Of a stretch of 64,000 nt of DNA, positions 22,481-32,627 are shown piece by piece. The DNA comes from Cylicocyclus nassatus (Eukaryota; Nematoda; Chromadorea; Rhabditida; Strongylidae): contig CATQJL010000112.1 in the NCBI GenBank assembly GCA_958299035.1, positions 55,657,140-55,721,139 of the forward strand, read 5' to 3'. The position numbers and the translations under genes were made by a program. Each line of letters opens with the position of its first letter. Position 1 is the first letter of the stretch. The notes below the pieces were generated by a model. The model made no database searches and was not told the DNA's origin. It saw only the letters and a list, made by a program, of their open reading frames with translations.

Positions 22481-24357
22481 AAAGGGCAAGCAAATGCCCC
22501 TACACAGTACGCCCTTTGCTCTTGCTAATATTACTTTTGCTGCAAGACTATTTTAAGAGAAAGAAGTTACGATTTTCTAAAAAGAGTGCGAATGCACAGT
22601 ATTTTAATAAACTACACTGGCCTATCTGAGCGGTTTCGAATAACTTTGCTCTAGTTGAGCTTTTTTTGACACAAAAACGTCCATAACTCGACATCCAAAG
22701 GCGCAAAGCAGGAATCAAAGGCAGGGTTGGGATCAGCGTTTAACGCTTTTCAATGTTATATAGATAGAGAGGCTGACTCGGCTGAGAACGCTTTCCTTGT
22801 TAGATTTTGTAGTATGGAACAAAATACCAATCGTTTCTTGATACTGTAGGACTGAAATTATGTAGGTAGGAACTTTCGGTATACAAAACCATTGTAGAAT
22901 AGGCTCTGAATTTTTTCCAAAAACTGGAAAACAAACTAAGGTTTTCACACATGCGATTTCACTACGTATATTTTACAAGTTTTTCGAGATTACACAATGG
23001 TGTCACATTACAACAAACATGGAAGAACAGTTACAAGGGTGTGGTGCAAGAGGAATATTATCAATTACCAGCAGCTGTTGTTAATGCACTATTTTGCCTC
23101 ACAATGTGCGACCAGAATCGTGAAAATGAATGGATTTGAAATAGATGTCTTACTCAATAGCTTCTGCCCAGAGCCCGGTAAACAGTGCAGTTTGCTTCCT
23201 GATTGTGACTCATTTTTGTCTTCATCAACAGTCAAAACATATCTAATCCTCTTGTATGGACCGAAGTCTAAAAGAAAATGCTCTCGTTTTTTGCCTCTGA
23301 TGGATAAAAATGACGGTAAAAGATGCGCAAGCTATTGACGGAAACCAGCTATCGTTCCTCTTGCTCGCCACTCTAGCTACAGTATAACTGAAGTAATTTG
23401 GATTAAGCATCAGTAAAGTGCAGAAAACATAGACGAAATTCGCGACTTTAGCTTAATGTGAAAGTTTTGGAACGTATGATTTTCTCCCTGACGCAAAATG
23501 TGGCTATCTGTGTTTTAGAACTCCTCTCGAGCTATTTCTGTAATTCCACAGTAGTGGAGTGATTAGTGTACTCCAGGCTCAAAATTTGAATCAAAGCCAG
23601 CTCCACAAATATCATTTGCCTGGCGAAAGGCGTCAAAACAAGAGGATTACAAACATATAGCGAGCAGATTTATTTGAAACCCTGTACATGGCAGAAGAAA
23701 AAACGTTCTGAAGGTTTTTTTATAGTTTTTGTCTCCATCGTCTTAAAATGTAACAAAACGGGAGCAAAGAAGAAAGCAGCAGAAAACATTAGCAAATGGA
23801 ATGGAGACAGCTGTTATGAGTAGCATATAAGTCTGTTGAGCCTCTCGCATTCGTATCACGTGGAAGATACAAACGCCCTTTCCATAACAGCTGATATATA
23901 AAAAAGGCATAGGCAAGCTTTTGCTTCACTTTTATTACTTTTTTCAACAAGTTGGCACAGCTTTACTCTTTACTCGGTTTAAGTGCATGAGTATTTCCAT
24001 TCACAATGCAGTATTACGTAGGAATCATGACGATTCTAGTCATGATGTCTCACTCAATCTTTTTTACTTGCCATATATTTTCTTCCCATATACCTAAGTG
24101 CAATCTTAATGCGTAGAGAAAATTCAAAGTAAAGCTTGTTAAGATACAGCATCATCGCAACTTATTAGTAGAAGTTCATGGACCTTCTACAACCGTTTTT
24201 GAACCTATTTTTAATATGAGACTTCCAAGACAACTTCTTGCTCAAGTACCGTTTTCTCTTACAGAATAAAAATATTTCTGTTTCTTAAGATTACATCAAC
24301 ATGTCACATTATCGCATTTACTAACTTTTTCAGCTGACAAACGCCTATTCATTAATG

Positions 24358-24375
24358 AACTGAGTTTATAAAACG
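24358..24375 (+). promoter_or_regulatory. TATA-like promoter element of gene copy 1
   Basis: The motif gagtttataaaacgg lies about 60 bp upstream of the ATG at 24,426. In copy 2 the corresponding bases (gagtttagaaaaacg, 60,150) have lost TATAAA and are cut off from the gene by a 1.4-kb transposon. The role is inferred from position and motif. Confidence 0.35.
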
Positions 24376-24425
24376 GTCACTCATTATACAAATCAATTTT
24401 TTTTAGCACATTGCTGATTACCAAA

Positions 24426-25336
24426 ATGACATCATTGCCCTACACAATCTTACTTCTCTGTATTGTATTATCAGGTGAGGATTTTTGTGCCTGCATAAAC
24501 TTAAACGAAGCACATGTTGACGCACACACGAATCCGACTTCTCCAGCCATTTGTGCACGTACATACCAAAAAGCACTTTTTGAACAAGCTACTGCAATGT
24601 TTTCAAAAATGTACTGCTGCAAGGTCTTTTAGTTAACAGCAACGCAAACTCTGCCTTTTTGCTTTTCATGTAATTGTATATGACCGATTCATTACAGTAA
24701 ATTTATTCATTTACAGCAATCCCAGTAGACGGTCTTATCTGCAGGCGTTCGTCTAAACGTGCGGTTTGTTACACTCGTTCAAAGTAATAAATTACTCATC
24801 GTTTAACATATGCCAAACTGAAGAGTGATTTTTTGAGGAAAATATCTTACACTGGAAGTTTATCAAACTGTGTAAAAGTGTGCAAGACCAAGAAAGTTCG
24901 AGGTACTAGAAAGGCGTGCAAAAAAGTGTGCAGAAAGTGTCAGAAAAAATGCGCACAGACGCCGATAAGACCTGAGAGGCCTGCCGAAAGAAGTTCGACG
25001 TTGACGAGCATTTTGACGACGACTCCAACAGTTATCACTGCGGAAACAACACCGACAACCGCGAAAACAACAACTTCACTAACCACAACAGAATCACCCA
25101 CGCCCACGACGACTTCAACAACATCTTCAACAACAACAACGTCAACAACAACAACTTCAACAACTACACCATCAACTACAATAACAACAACAACTACTAC
25201 TACTACCACCACTACTACGACAACTCCAAGTAAGTTGTGCATTCTTCGGAGTGTGATTATGAGTTGGCGCGCAAGTTACGTAATAGAAGGATTGCGCTTT
25301 ATAGTAGATGCTCAAGCATGGCATTCTGTGGATTAG
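24426..25336 (+). CDS. Secreted 8-cysteine protein with Thr-rich mucin-like tail, copy 1 (3 exons)
   Basis: Exons are 24,426-24,474, 24,717-24,783 and 24,838 onward, joined in phase by GT..AG introns (second intron 54 bp). The ATG follows a gtttataaaac TATA-like motif at 24,364. Residues 1-16 form a signal peptide. Mature cysteines are at 25, 34, 50, 54, 66, 70, 73 and 77, giving C-x8-C-x15-C-x3-C-x11-C-x3-C-x2-C-x3-C. The first spacing and the closing C-x3-C-x2-C resemble ShKT domains, but the middle does not fit, so this is tentative. A Thr/Ser-rich stretch of about 75 residues follows, typical of O-glycosylated mucin stalks. A strong donor (CCAA|GTAAGT) at 25,230 suggests a further exon; otherwise the frame stops at 25,336. 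The product is probably secreted. Spacing and all eight cysteines are conserved in the copy at 61,669. Confidence 0.75.
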
Positions 25337-25999
25337 CCAACGAGAATAAAGCTTTCAAAAACGTCCTTATAAATTTGGCATTTTCAGATTGGTGCTAGAA
25401 AATTGTAGAGAACCGATAGCTAGCCCAAAAAATGTGTAAAAAGTTCTTACACGGCAAAAATCCATACTTACTTGGGCAGGCTTCAATCTTGCATAGAAGT
25501 GTAAAAGCAAAATAAAATTGAAGAAAGTGTCATTTTACAGGAAAGTTTCCCTTATAGCTGCGGTTTTCCCACTGTTTGGAACAAAGAGTCAAGTCTTGTG
25601 TCTATTTAGAACACAATGACGCTTTTGGCAGCGAAAACAGCGTTTTTGCTTAGAAAGTGCAGCAATGACGTAATTTTCTGTGTAGGAAGACAATTTTCAA
25701 AAAAGTTTGTAATGTAATATACAGAATTTAAGCTTGCTCAAGTGGCGCATAAACTTTTGCTGTGTAGGAAATTTTTGGGTCAGCTAGCGGATACCAAACT
25801 CAAAATCGTAAGTTTAAAACGCCATTTCTAAAAGGGTTGTTCTCGGTGGCTAACCCATAGATAGCTATGCTAAACATCTATTATGGAACGCAAACCCTCT
25901 ACTAATTCTAGGAAATCGTACTGTAAACTTGATCTAGTACTTGAAAAACATTGATTTTCGTTTGAAATGTGCGAGAACTTCCACGCCAAATCCAATATA

Positions 26000-26845
26000 T
26001 TACATTGGTGCAAAAAGTAATGCGCGCTTTTCTAGCTCTTTTCAAGACAATTTTATTCCATCAAACTTTCTTTTTTAGAAGAAACTTAGCAAACTATCAA
26101 GAAGCCCTCTTCATGCTTTATTCAATAATAGATAAAATGGGCTTCTGTTATCTTTTGTTGAAAATCTGCAGACTTCAAACAACCGCTATTAAAACCAGAA
26201 CTTCAAAGCGCAAATAAGGGCATTCTATTGAAAAGCAGCTTCTGAATCTAATGGAAATTGTCTACATTATGTAAGCTTAGCCATATTTTCTGAGATCGCA
26301 AAGCTGAGATATCTTTACCTCAACATGGGTAGTCGTAGCATTCATTCCGCGGTCCGATTTGTAATGAAAAAAGGAATTGCCAAACTTCGCTCATTTCTGT
26401 AAGCGTAAGGGTAAGGACTTCCTTTTGGCAGTTTTTTGCAAAAATGTTTAGCACTTCAATACGCCGAAATTCAAAAAATTCCATAATTTGGGACTTTGGG
26501 GACTATAGAAAAATCTTAAAAGAAAAGTGACAACTTTGCTTTTTGAATTTTTCTTCCTGTAAATCTTTTTCGCCCAAGCCCTTACCAGCTTTGTTTGTAC
26601 ATAGACTTATGGCTACAAGGTGGGTTACATATCATTGACAAAACGAGGTTTCAGACTTGAACTCTTTTTGCTTATCATCCATATTTTTCTGCCCGTTGGA
26701 GATAATAGTATAGGGCGATGTGTATGTATTGCGAAAAGTTTGCTGCCTCTGACAGTCTTTATCGCTTTGGGAAATATAGATTTGCTAAGAAGTTATAGCA
26801 CGTCAAATTGAAAACTCGGAAAACGCGCATTTTGCACCACCCTAA
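26000..26845. mobile_element. Mariner-like MITE in Z1
   Basis: The left end TTACATTGGTGCAAAAAGTA and right end TTTTGCACCACCCTAA are inverted repeats of the irritans-mariner type. TA lies on both sides (25,998-25,999 and 26,846-26,847). The paralogous place in Z2 (near 63,311, aacctaacattatcggtatc) has a single TA and no element. It therefore inserted after the block duplicated. There is no transposase frame. Confidence 0.8.
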
Positions 26846-26977
26846 TAGAATAGTACCGATTACATAATCAAATCTCTGGAAAGCCTTTAGGCCTTCAATG
26901 CAGTCTTCGACTCTTTACACACAAGTGTCGCGTTATTGTTTTGGAAGATTACCATAATATAAGGCTGGCAAGAAAAT

Positions 26978-27367
26978 TTGTGGACACTTTCGCTAATCTA
27001 CAAAGACAGTCTTTGTTCCTTAAAGGCAATGGATCGGCAAAACTTAACAACGCATGATTTCAACGCAGTAGGTTCCTTATCGCCCATGTATGAAAACAAT
27101 GCAATCCCAGTTGCACAGCATGCCTTCCCTGCCGAGAAAACTGCTCTCAAAGTTGCACGCGCAAGCCAATCTTACACGAGTCCGGACGAGTTGGCAATTT
27201 CTCTTCACCATTGGAAGCTGCCCGCCAATGCTATAACCATTGGGTCCTGCAACGATTCAGCGTCAGCCTTGCTCCACTCGTCCAACTTCAAAAGGAAGGG
27301 CATTCAAAAACGCATGTTTTCGCCTTTTCAAGCTCTCTACAGTGGATTTTCGGGATCAGCGTATTGA
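26978..27367 (+). CDS. Unknown open frame, 129 codons
   Basis: This is the longest plus-strand frame of the unique region, with mixed amino-acid composition and no low-complexity run. A second frame overlaps it (27,211-27,393). There is no signal peptide, membrane segment or recognised motif, and no clear splice signals. It lies just past the end of block Z, so no paralog is available in the window for a constraint test. A chance frame is quite possible. Confidence 0.25.
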   Translation: MWTLSLIYKDSLCSLKAMDRQNLTTHDFNAVGSLSPMYENNAIPVAQHAFPAEKTALKVARASQSYTSPDELAISLHHWKLPANAITIGSCNDSASALLHSSNFKRKGIQKRMFSPFQALYSGFSGSAY

Positions 27368-27396
27368 ATAACCCCAGGCAAGCAAAAATTTGACTA

Positions 27397-27606
27397 CAGT
27401 CTGCTCCAATCGGGATCAGGCCGAACCGTCGGCGTAAATTTGCGCGCTCGCAACGCTAGCGGTCTGCGCTGCATGTGCGCGCTGTTGGAGAGAGCAAAAA
27501 GATTGAAGAGAGGGCAGAGAAGCAGGCCGTGGGCGTGACCGCGAAACCCTAGCGACGCGGTCTCCCGCCATGCCAATTTTGGCCTGGTTGGGATTGGAGC
27601 AGACTG
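27397..27606. mobile_element. Tc1-like MITE, 210 bp
   Basis: The ends CAGTCTGCTCCAATC and GATTGGAGCAGACTG are perfect inverted repeats, flanked by TA on both sides (27,395-27,396 and 27,607-27,608). CAGT after TA is the usual Tc1-type start. The interior is GC-rich and non-coding. Confidence 0.85.
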
Positions 27607-27651
27607 TAGGTTGCGATTTGCCGAGCCACCGCCTTCAAAATTTGATGCATG

Positions 27652-27930
27652 TTAGGTTGTAAAGAAAGTTCCCGAGAGATTGTAAAGATTCTTCTTCAAA
27701 TTGCTACAACTTCAAGTGAGTTGACCCGTTTGAAAGCAGTAGATTTCATTGCAAAGACAATGTTGTCTACAACATAGACTTAGTTCAATAGTGTTTCAGC
27801 GTGACGGAAGGCTTAAAATCACTTCCACAAAACATCATCATAAGAACTGTTACCAAGACACGACCGAATGCGAAAAAAAAACGTCAGAAAATCAAGTTGT
27901 TAGATGTGTTTGGGACTTCTTTACAACCTC
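27652..27930. mobile_element. Deleted copy of the TTAGGTTGTAAAGAAAG mariner-like family
   Basis: The left end TTAGGTTGTAAAGAAAGTTC and a worn right end (gggacttctttacaacct) match the element at 8,319-9,230. It is only about 280 bp and lacks most of the interior. The flanking TA is not clear. Confidence 0.55.
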
Positions 27931-28109
27931 AAAACAAAGATGAAAACGTGCACGTACTTTAGTGCGTATACCCGTACATGTGAAAAGATGAAAGCAGTTT
28001 GGCTAGGTAGTCCAAGTCGCAGAGGTCTGGAATCTGGAACGAAATGCTATCATAGATGCGCCTGTTCAGTAATTCCAAACCCAACTTCCGTATCTGCGAG
28101 CGACTTTTC

Positions 28110-28460
28110 ATAATCAAAATCAAAATGGCATGCAATCAGTACCACACCTTAGAAAAATTACGAATTCGAGGTACTTCCATGTTTCCGGTGATTGTATGCA
28201 TTTCTTGCAGTCAGCGTAAACATCACGAACGTATGCTTCAAAGTGTCCTTCAAACCACATTATGCCTCAATGACTTCTCACTTTCAACCGCGCGTAGCTT
28301 CTTTTACCGAATCGATTAGCAGATAATGGTAGTGGGCTTGAAATCAGCTCACAAAAATGCATCTAGATGTACGTGTCTCATTCCAACTCGCCACTGCGAC
28401 TTAAAATCTTTCCTTATATTGTCAGGGATTTCGGGACTTTTAGTTACTACGTTTTGCGTA
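28110..28460 (-). pseudogene. Degenerate mariner transposase C-terminal part
   Basis: Minus-strand translation of about 28,275-28,330 gives HYHYLL followed by SVKEATRG. In another frame at about 28,130-28,240 it gives MWFEGHFEAYVRDVYADCKK then CIQ. These correspond to the DYHLF..SVKEALRG and WL....F...I..L..RW.KCI parts of mariner (DD34D) transposases, the enzymes that cut and paste these elements. Several stops and frameshifts make it non-functional. The assignment is by eye. Confidence 0.4.
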
Positions 28461-28639
28461 GACCAATGTGGCAGGAAAGCCCGTGTTCTTCAGTATCTTT
28501 GTCGATGACCTTTCGAATTTCGTAGAATTTTTTTTATTAGCTTTTGATAATCACTAACTAACGACGACAAACTATACCCGTTCGCAAATCAACTTATAGA
28601 GGTTGGATGTAACGACTCAACAATGCCACGATTCGTATA

Positions 28640-30026
28640 AGCGCCAATTTAGCAACAAATTTTTACACACAAAAAACCGTTTCCTGCGCATCTTTACCTG
28701 ATTTGTGCAGTTATCTTTTTTTGTGCAATTTAAAGAATTTCGTCCAAATCATGGGTTATCTGATTGAGAAGCCTGTTAATCTGATCCGCAGCTGCACTTG
28801 AATTTTGCGATTTGCGCTCAGAAATTACAAGCTGTCGAAATTGCCTTTGACTGCAACTCTTTTCGCAGCTGACGTCGCTTCTGCGGGGATCGCCACACCT
28901 GGATAACGGGTCCAAAAGATGTGTAAGTAATTACCTCAACAATGTTTGCAGTAATCAAAGATTTGGTCCATCCTATGCAGAACGACAAAACTTCAAAGTC
29001 AATTACTCGAAAAATGGTGCATTTTAAAAAGCAAACTTCCTGGTTTTATTTTTTTGGAGGTGGTCCCTCAAAAGCTTGAAGGCACCGTCCACTCAGATTT
29101 TCTACTTCCGCGTTTTTTTCGTTTCAGGGCCTTCTCATGTCCCTGACTCCACCCAGACAGTCGAAGGGATATCTCCGGCGGGCATAAAGCGCGAGTCTGC
29201 CACTTCGCGCTCCAGAGCTCTGCCATTTCACGCATTTTTGTGCTCCGGGGCTCTCCCAAAAGTGGCGCACCTCAGGAACAGAGATTTGCGCTTCGCGAGA
29301 GGGGCCCCATTCATTCACCGTGACGTCACGGTGACGTCACAAACAGGACGAATGGGACCTCTCTCTGCGACGCGCAAATCTCTGCTCCGGAGGTGCACCA
29401 CTTTTGGGAGAGCCCCGGAGCACAAAAATGCGTGAAATGGCAGGGCTCCGAAGCGCGAAGTGGCAATCCTCTGCTGGGGAAAGCCCGACCCTGCCACTTC
29501 TGCTCCGGGGGTATCCCATCGACTGTCTGAGCAAATATGATGTCGAGAATCCGCGAAAACCCAGACAATCCCCGTTCCGGAGGACCCACAGGCCGGCTTT
29601 CCGGAAAAGTGATTGGATGGGTGCGCACAAATGGCGGGCATGGACGGGGTCCTCGTGCATCTTCGCTATTCCGAAGCGATACGAAAAGCTCAACACCCTC
29701 AACTTAAGCTAAACGGTGCTTTTAAGTAGTCTCCATAACAGCCCCAGCAGACTTGTATAATTACAGCATCTGAATTCTCCAGCTTTCATCGTGCCTGAGA
29801 TAATCCTGCGCAAATAGGCCACTCTTCACGACGACCTTTTTATCTTCTGTGCATGCCGGTGGACCGCAGTGAGGCGCTGAAAAGCCTGCAAGACAAGTAT
29901 ATGTTGTGGACAAAATTGTCTTTGCAATGAAGTCTGTAGCTTCAAAAAAGAATCAATCTGCTTGATGTTACAGCGATTTGAAAGAAATTTTTTTTCAAGT
30001 GCCTGGGAACTTTCTTTACGACCTAA
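28640..30026 (-). mobile_element. TTAGGTTGTAAAGAAAG mariner-like element, inverted copy with insertion
   Basis: In reverse orientation, 28,740-29,080 and 29,720-30,026 match the plus-strand element at 8,319-9,030. The end GGGAACTTTCTTTACGACCTAA at 30,026 is followed by TA. The 29,083-29,718 element interrupts it. The other end is unclear near 28,640. Frame fragments with KSQN..AAADQ are shared with the first copy. Confidence 0.6.
29083..29718. mobile_element. GC-rich palindromic element with CRE-like centre, copy 1
   Basis: It interrupts the mariner-like element at a point where the 8,319 copy is continuous (near 8,630). The ends are CACCGT and CGGTG, with an imperfect flanking repeat (cttgaagg / cttttaag). 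Inside, 29,154-29,529 is a near-palindrome with ends CAGACAGTCGAAGGGATA and TATCCCATCGACTGTCTG. Its centre near 29,318-29,341 reads CACCGTGACGTCACGGTGAC, holding TGACGTCA twice. A related element is at about 63,378-63,936. Overlapping frames on both strands (29,076-29,712) result from high GC. Confidence 0.65.
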
Positions 30027-30332
30027 TAACAGATGCTCAGGCATAGTATTCTTTAGCCAACGAGAACAAAACTTCCAAAAATGTCTCAAATTTGGGATTT
30101 TGAATTTGGGAACGACGAGCCTCACAGACTTTGAGTTTTATTATATAGATTGAGTTCACTTTCCATCGCAAAGTTGATCAGAGCCAAAACGAAGATTTTA
30201 GCTTGAAGCAAATCAACAAATTCGAGTGCAAAACTGTAAAGCTCCATACAATCAAAGTTAGCCAAAAATGCTGAAAAGGATTTTGTAAAAAAGGACAAAG
30301 TAAATTTTTATTCTGTAAGATTTTCAATTTCA

Positions 30333-30598
30333 GCCACTACCACTCCTTCATCATTGGATTGCAGCAGTTACATCGTGTACGTTACCATTTTATTCTGTTC
30401 TCTGTTGCTAAACTCTCAAATGAATGGCTAGACAAAGGATTTTGTACACTTAGTTCTCTGATCAGTGTCGAGCAATACGTAGAGAATACGACTAAAGACG
30501 TGACTTTGCACCCGTCACTAATTAGCTATCGTAGGCATAACGGGAGTACTCATCTCGCAGGTGGAGTTTCGTTTTTTAAGTTGCCTGTCAAATGGTGA
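30333..30598 (+). CDS. Candidate exon of an interrupted modular secreted gene
   Basis: A good acceptor (tttcaatttcag at 30,321-30,332) is followed by an open frame of 88 codons ending at 30,598. In another phase the first codons read TTTPSSLDCSS, which would continue the Thr-rich tail of the gene at 24,426-25,229 in matching phase, but that frame stops after about 31 codons. This may be a frameshifted later exon of that gene, an exon of another gene, or chance. Coding-like exons resume at 34.2-35.3 kb after a 3-kb cluster of transposons. Confidence 0.3.
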
Positions 30599-30892
30599 CT
30601 GATCATCATTTTTCAGAGATATATGAGGCTTTTCTAAATATCAGGCAATTCAAACGAAATAGTCATTTTCAAAAATAATCTCCTATGCTTTGAAAATGAA
30701 CTAAGCCGACTTTCTTCACTCGATACAAGAACTGCGCAGTTTTGTCCCATTTAAAAAGCTAAAGATTGATCAAAAGCTCGGTCAAAACTTCGTTTGTTGT
30801 GTTTTCACGCTCGTGGCTGTGCTTCAGCAAGTATAACCCAAAAGGTTATCAATCGCTTCTGTGAAAACTACGAGATCCGAGTTGATTATCCT

Positions 30893-32117
30893 TCTTATAT
30901 ATAAACTGGAAACATCCGACGAGACAGCGAAAACTACACATGGTTCACCCACTCCGACGCCCCCCTTCAGCGTTGCGGAGGGGGAGTTGTTGACTGTGTG
31001 AGCGCGCGAGACATCACAGCCTCTCGCAGAAGTTGCAGACGATGAGAAATCTAGAGGAGCGGTTTACTTTTATCCGCAGACAGGCCCGAGAGGAGAGGGG
31101 GGTGGAGGACATTAGGTCGCCGAATTTGGAAGAGTCCCGCGCGGATTCCCTGCAGGAACGCATGTCCGCGCATGTACAAGGGTGCGTATTTGTCGCAAAT
31201 GACCGCGGGGACCGCCCTTTTTCGGCGACCTAATGTCCCCCACCCAGGAGAGGGTTGTCTCGACATTTGACTATTGATCGCACCCTACACCGGAATGCGA
31301 TGACGGCACGTGTTTTGACTTTGCCTGCGATGACGAATTGTGATGAAATACCGTTGCTCGGTTTGATTACAACTTTCACAGCTGTAGCAATCTCTACTGT
31401 TTACATACACGTTTCCTCTTCTTTTCATGTCCTTACCTACGTTCCATCTTCATTCTAAAGATTCCCTTGCCCCCCCCCCTTCTTGCCATTTTGCATAATA
31501 GTTTGAAAATCTTAGCAATTTTCGCCACAGAAAATGCTTTTGCTCCCGGAATGAAGACCCAGAATGGAACTGTGGTCTCGTTGGTTGAGCTCCGGCACGC
31601 TTCTCTGGCTGAGCAGTTTTTGGATTGAAAAATATTGTTTTCCCCAACAATTCCCACGAAAAACGGTAGAAACCTCGATTTCCACGGAGTTTGCGCCACA
31701 TTGTCCAGGACCTCCAACCACCTCAGCTTTTGCTTTCAAACCCTGGGACTTTTCCGCTATTGTTCAATTTTCAACGGCCAATCATTTTTGAGTCCTATAT
31801 CTTGCCCTTGCTCCCGTAAAGAAGACCCAGCATGCATCTGCATTGGTGAGTCTTTTAGGAAAGCCATTATGTTGTTTTTAACTAGGCAAAAAAAAAAGAA
31901 TCAAGTTGTATTATATAACTGGATTCTGCTGGGTGGTGGTATTTGGAAGGAAGGATTAGATATTTTTTTTGTGTCTACCTGCAAAGTTTGATTTTGCACT
32001 TATTTAGTTTTTCTAGAGAGGAAATGTGAACACCGTTTATAGCTAGATGCAGTCCCAACTAAGCAAATACTAATGTATCTGCCCCGACCCACTTACAGCG
32101 GCCCGTAGGGCCGCTAG
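30893..32117 (+). mobile_element. Non-autonomous Helitron, family B, copy 2
   Basis: It starts TCTTATATATAAACTGGAAA and ends with the hairpin GCGGCCCGTAGGGCCGC running into CTAG at 32,114-32,117. It matches copy 1 at 17,608-19,132 over its ends and middle, but has a single unit of the 175-bp repeat (31,510-31,700). It has an extra GC-rich part near 31,070-31,250 with a short inverted repeat (gggtggaggacattaggtcg / cgacctaatgtcccccaccc). The next Helitron begins at the very next base. Confidence 0.8.
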
Positions 32118-32587
32118 TCTTATAAAGCTGAATGTCTGTTTGTATGTCTGTCTGTATGTCTGTATGGACGTATGTACGTATGTTCCGGATAGAATTTTTT
32201 ATTTCTAAACCGATCCGGCCCAAACTTGGCACACATACATGTCGGGGCGGGGCGGGTGTCGTAAGCTGCTTTTCGTCATTGATCGATATCAATTTTATTG
32301 ATTTTTTGAAGTTTGACCTGCGTGGCTGGGAGTTGGCACGGGAGGTAATCGATCATGCTAATTACGAATACAATATTAGTTTGTGAAGCTGTCCATTACT
32401 TTTACCATTTATCGATTTTTCTGCAAAGTTTGAGCTACGGGGCTGGGAGTTGGCACAGGAGGTAATCGAGCATGCTGATTACGAATACAATATTAGTTTC
32501 TGGAAATATCGACTAATTATATCGATTGGATTCTTTACAAAGTTTGAGCTGAAGGGCTGGAGTCGGCACAGGGGGTAAGCCAGCTAA
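32118..32587 (+). mobile_element. Non-autonomous Helitron, family A, copy 2
   Basis: It starts TCTTATAAAGCTGAATGTCT directly after the CTAG of the preceding Helitron and ends GGGTAAGCCAGCTAA followed by T. The CTAA ending fits the CTRR rule. It has one set of the TCGATTTT/ctgggagttggcac repeats in one orientation only, unlike the palindromic copy at 21,119. Confidence 0.8.
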
Positions 32588-32627
32588 TGAATTATAGAAG
32601 TCATCCACTAATACGTGATTTGAACTA

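Larger units (their letters stand above)
22560..26980. repeat. Segmental duplication block Z, copy 1 (Z1)
   Basis: It matches 58,430-63,375 and 63,940 onward in direct orientation. Shared landmarks are the cataactcg..ccaaaggcgc region, the catggaagaacagttaca stretch, cctctcgcattcgtatcacg at 23,840 and 59,631, the three-exon gene, and the gcgttattgttttg stretch at 26,930 and 63,955. Copy-specific insertions are 26,000-26,845 in Z1, and 60,176-61,598 and about 63,378-63,936 in Z2. Confidence 0.85.

Noticed and set aside
24940..25242. Val-rich minus-strand frame opposite the Thr-rich exon (also at 62,128-62,517)
   Set aside because: It is the complement of ACA/ACT repeats. The plus-strand reading has signal peptide, cysteines and conserved splice sites.
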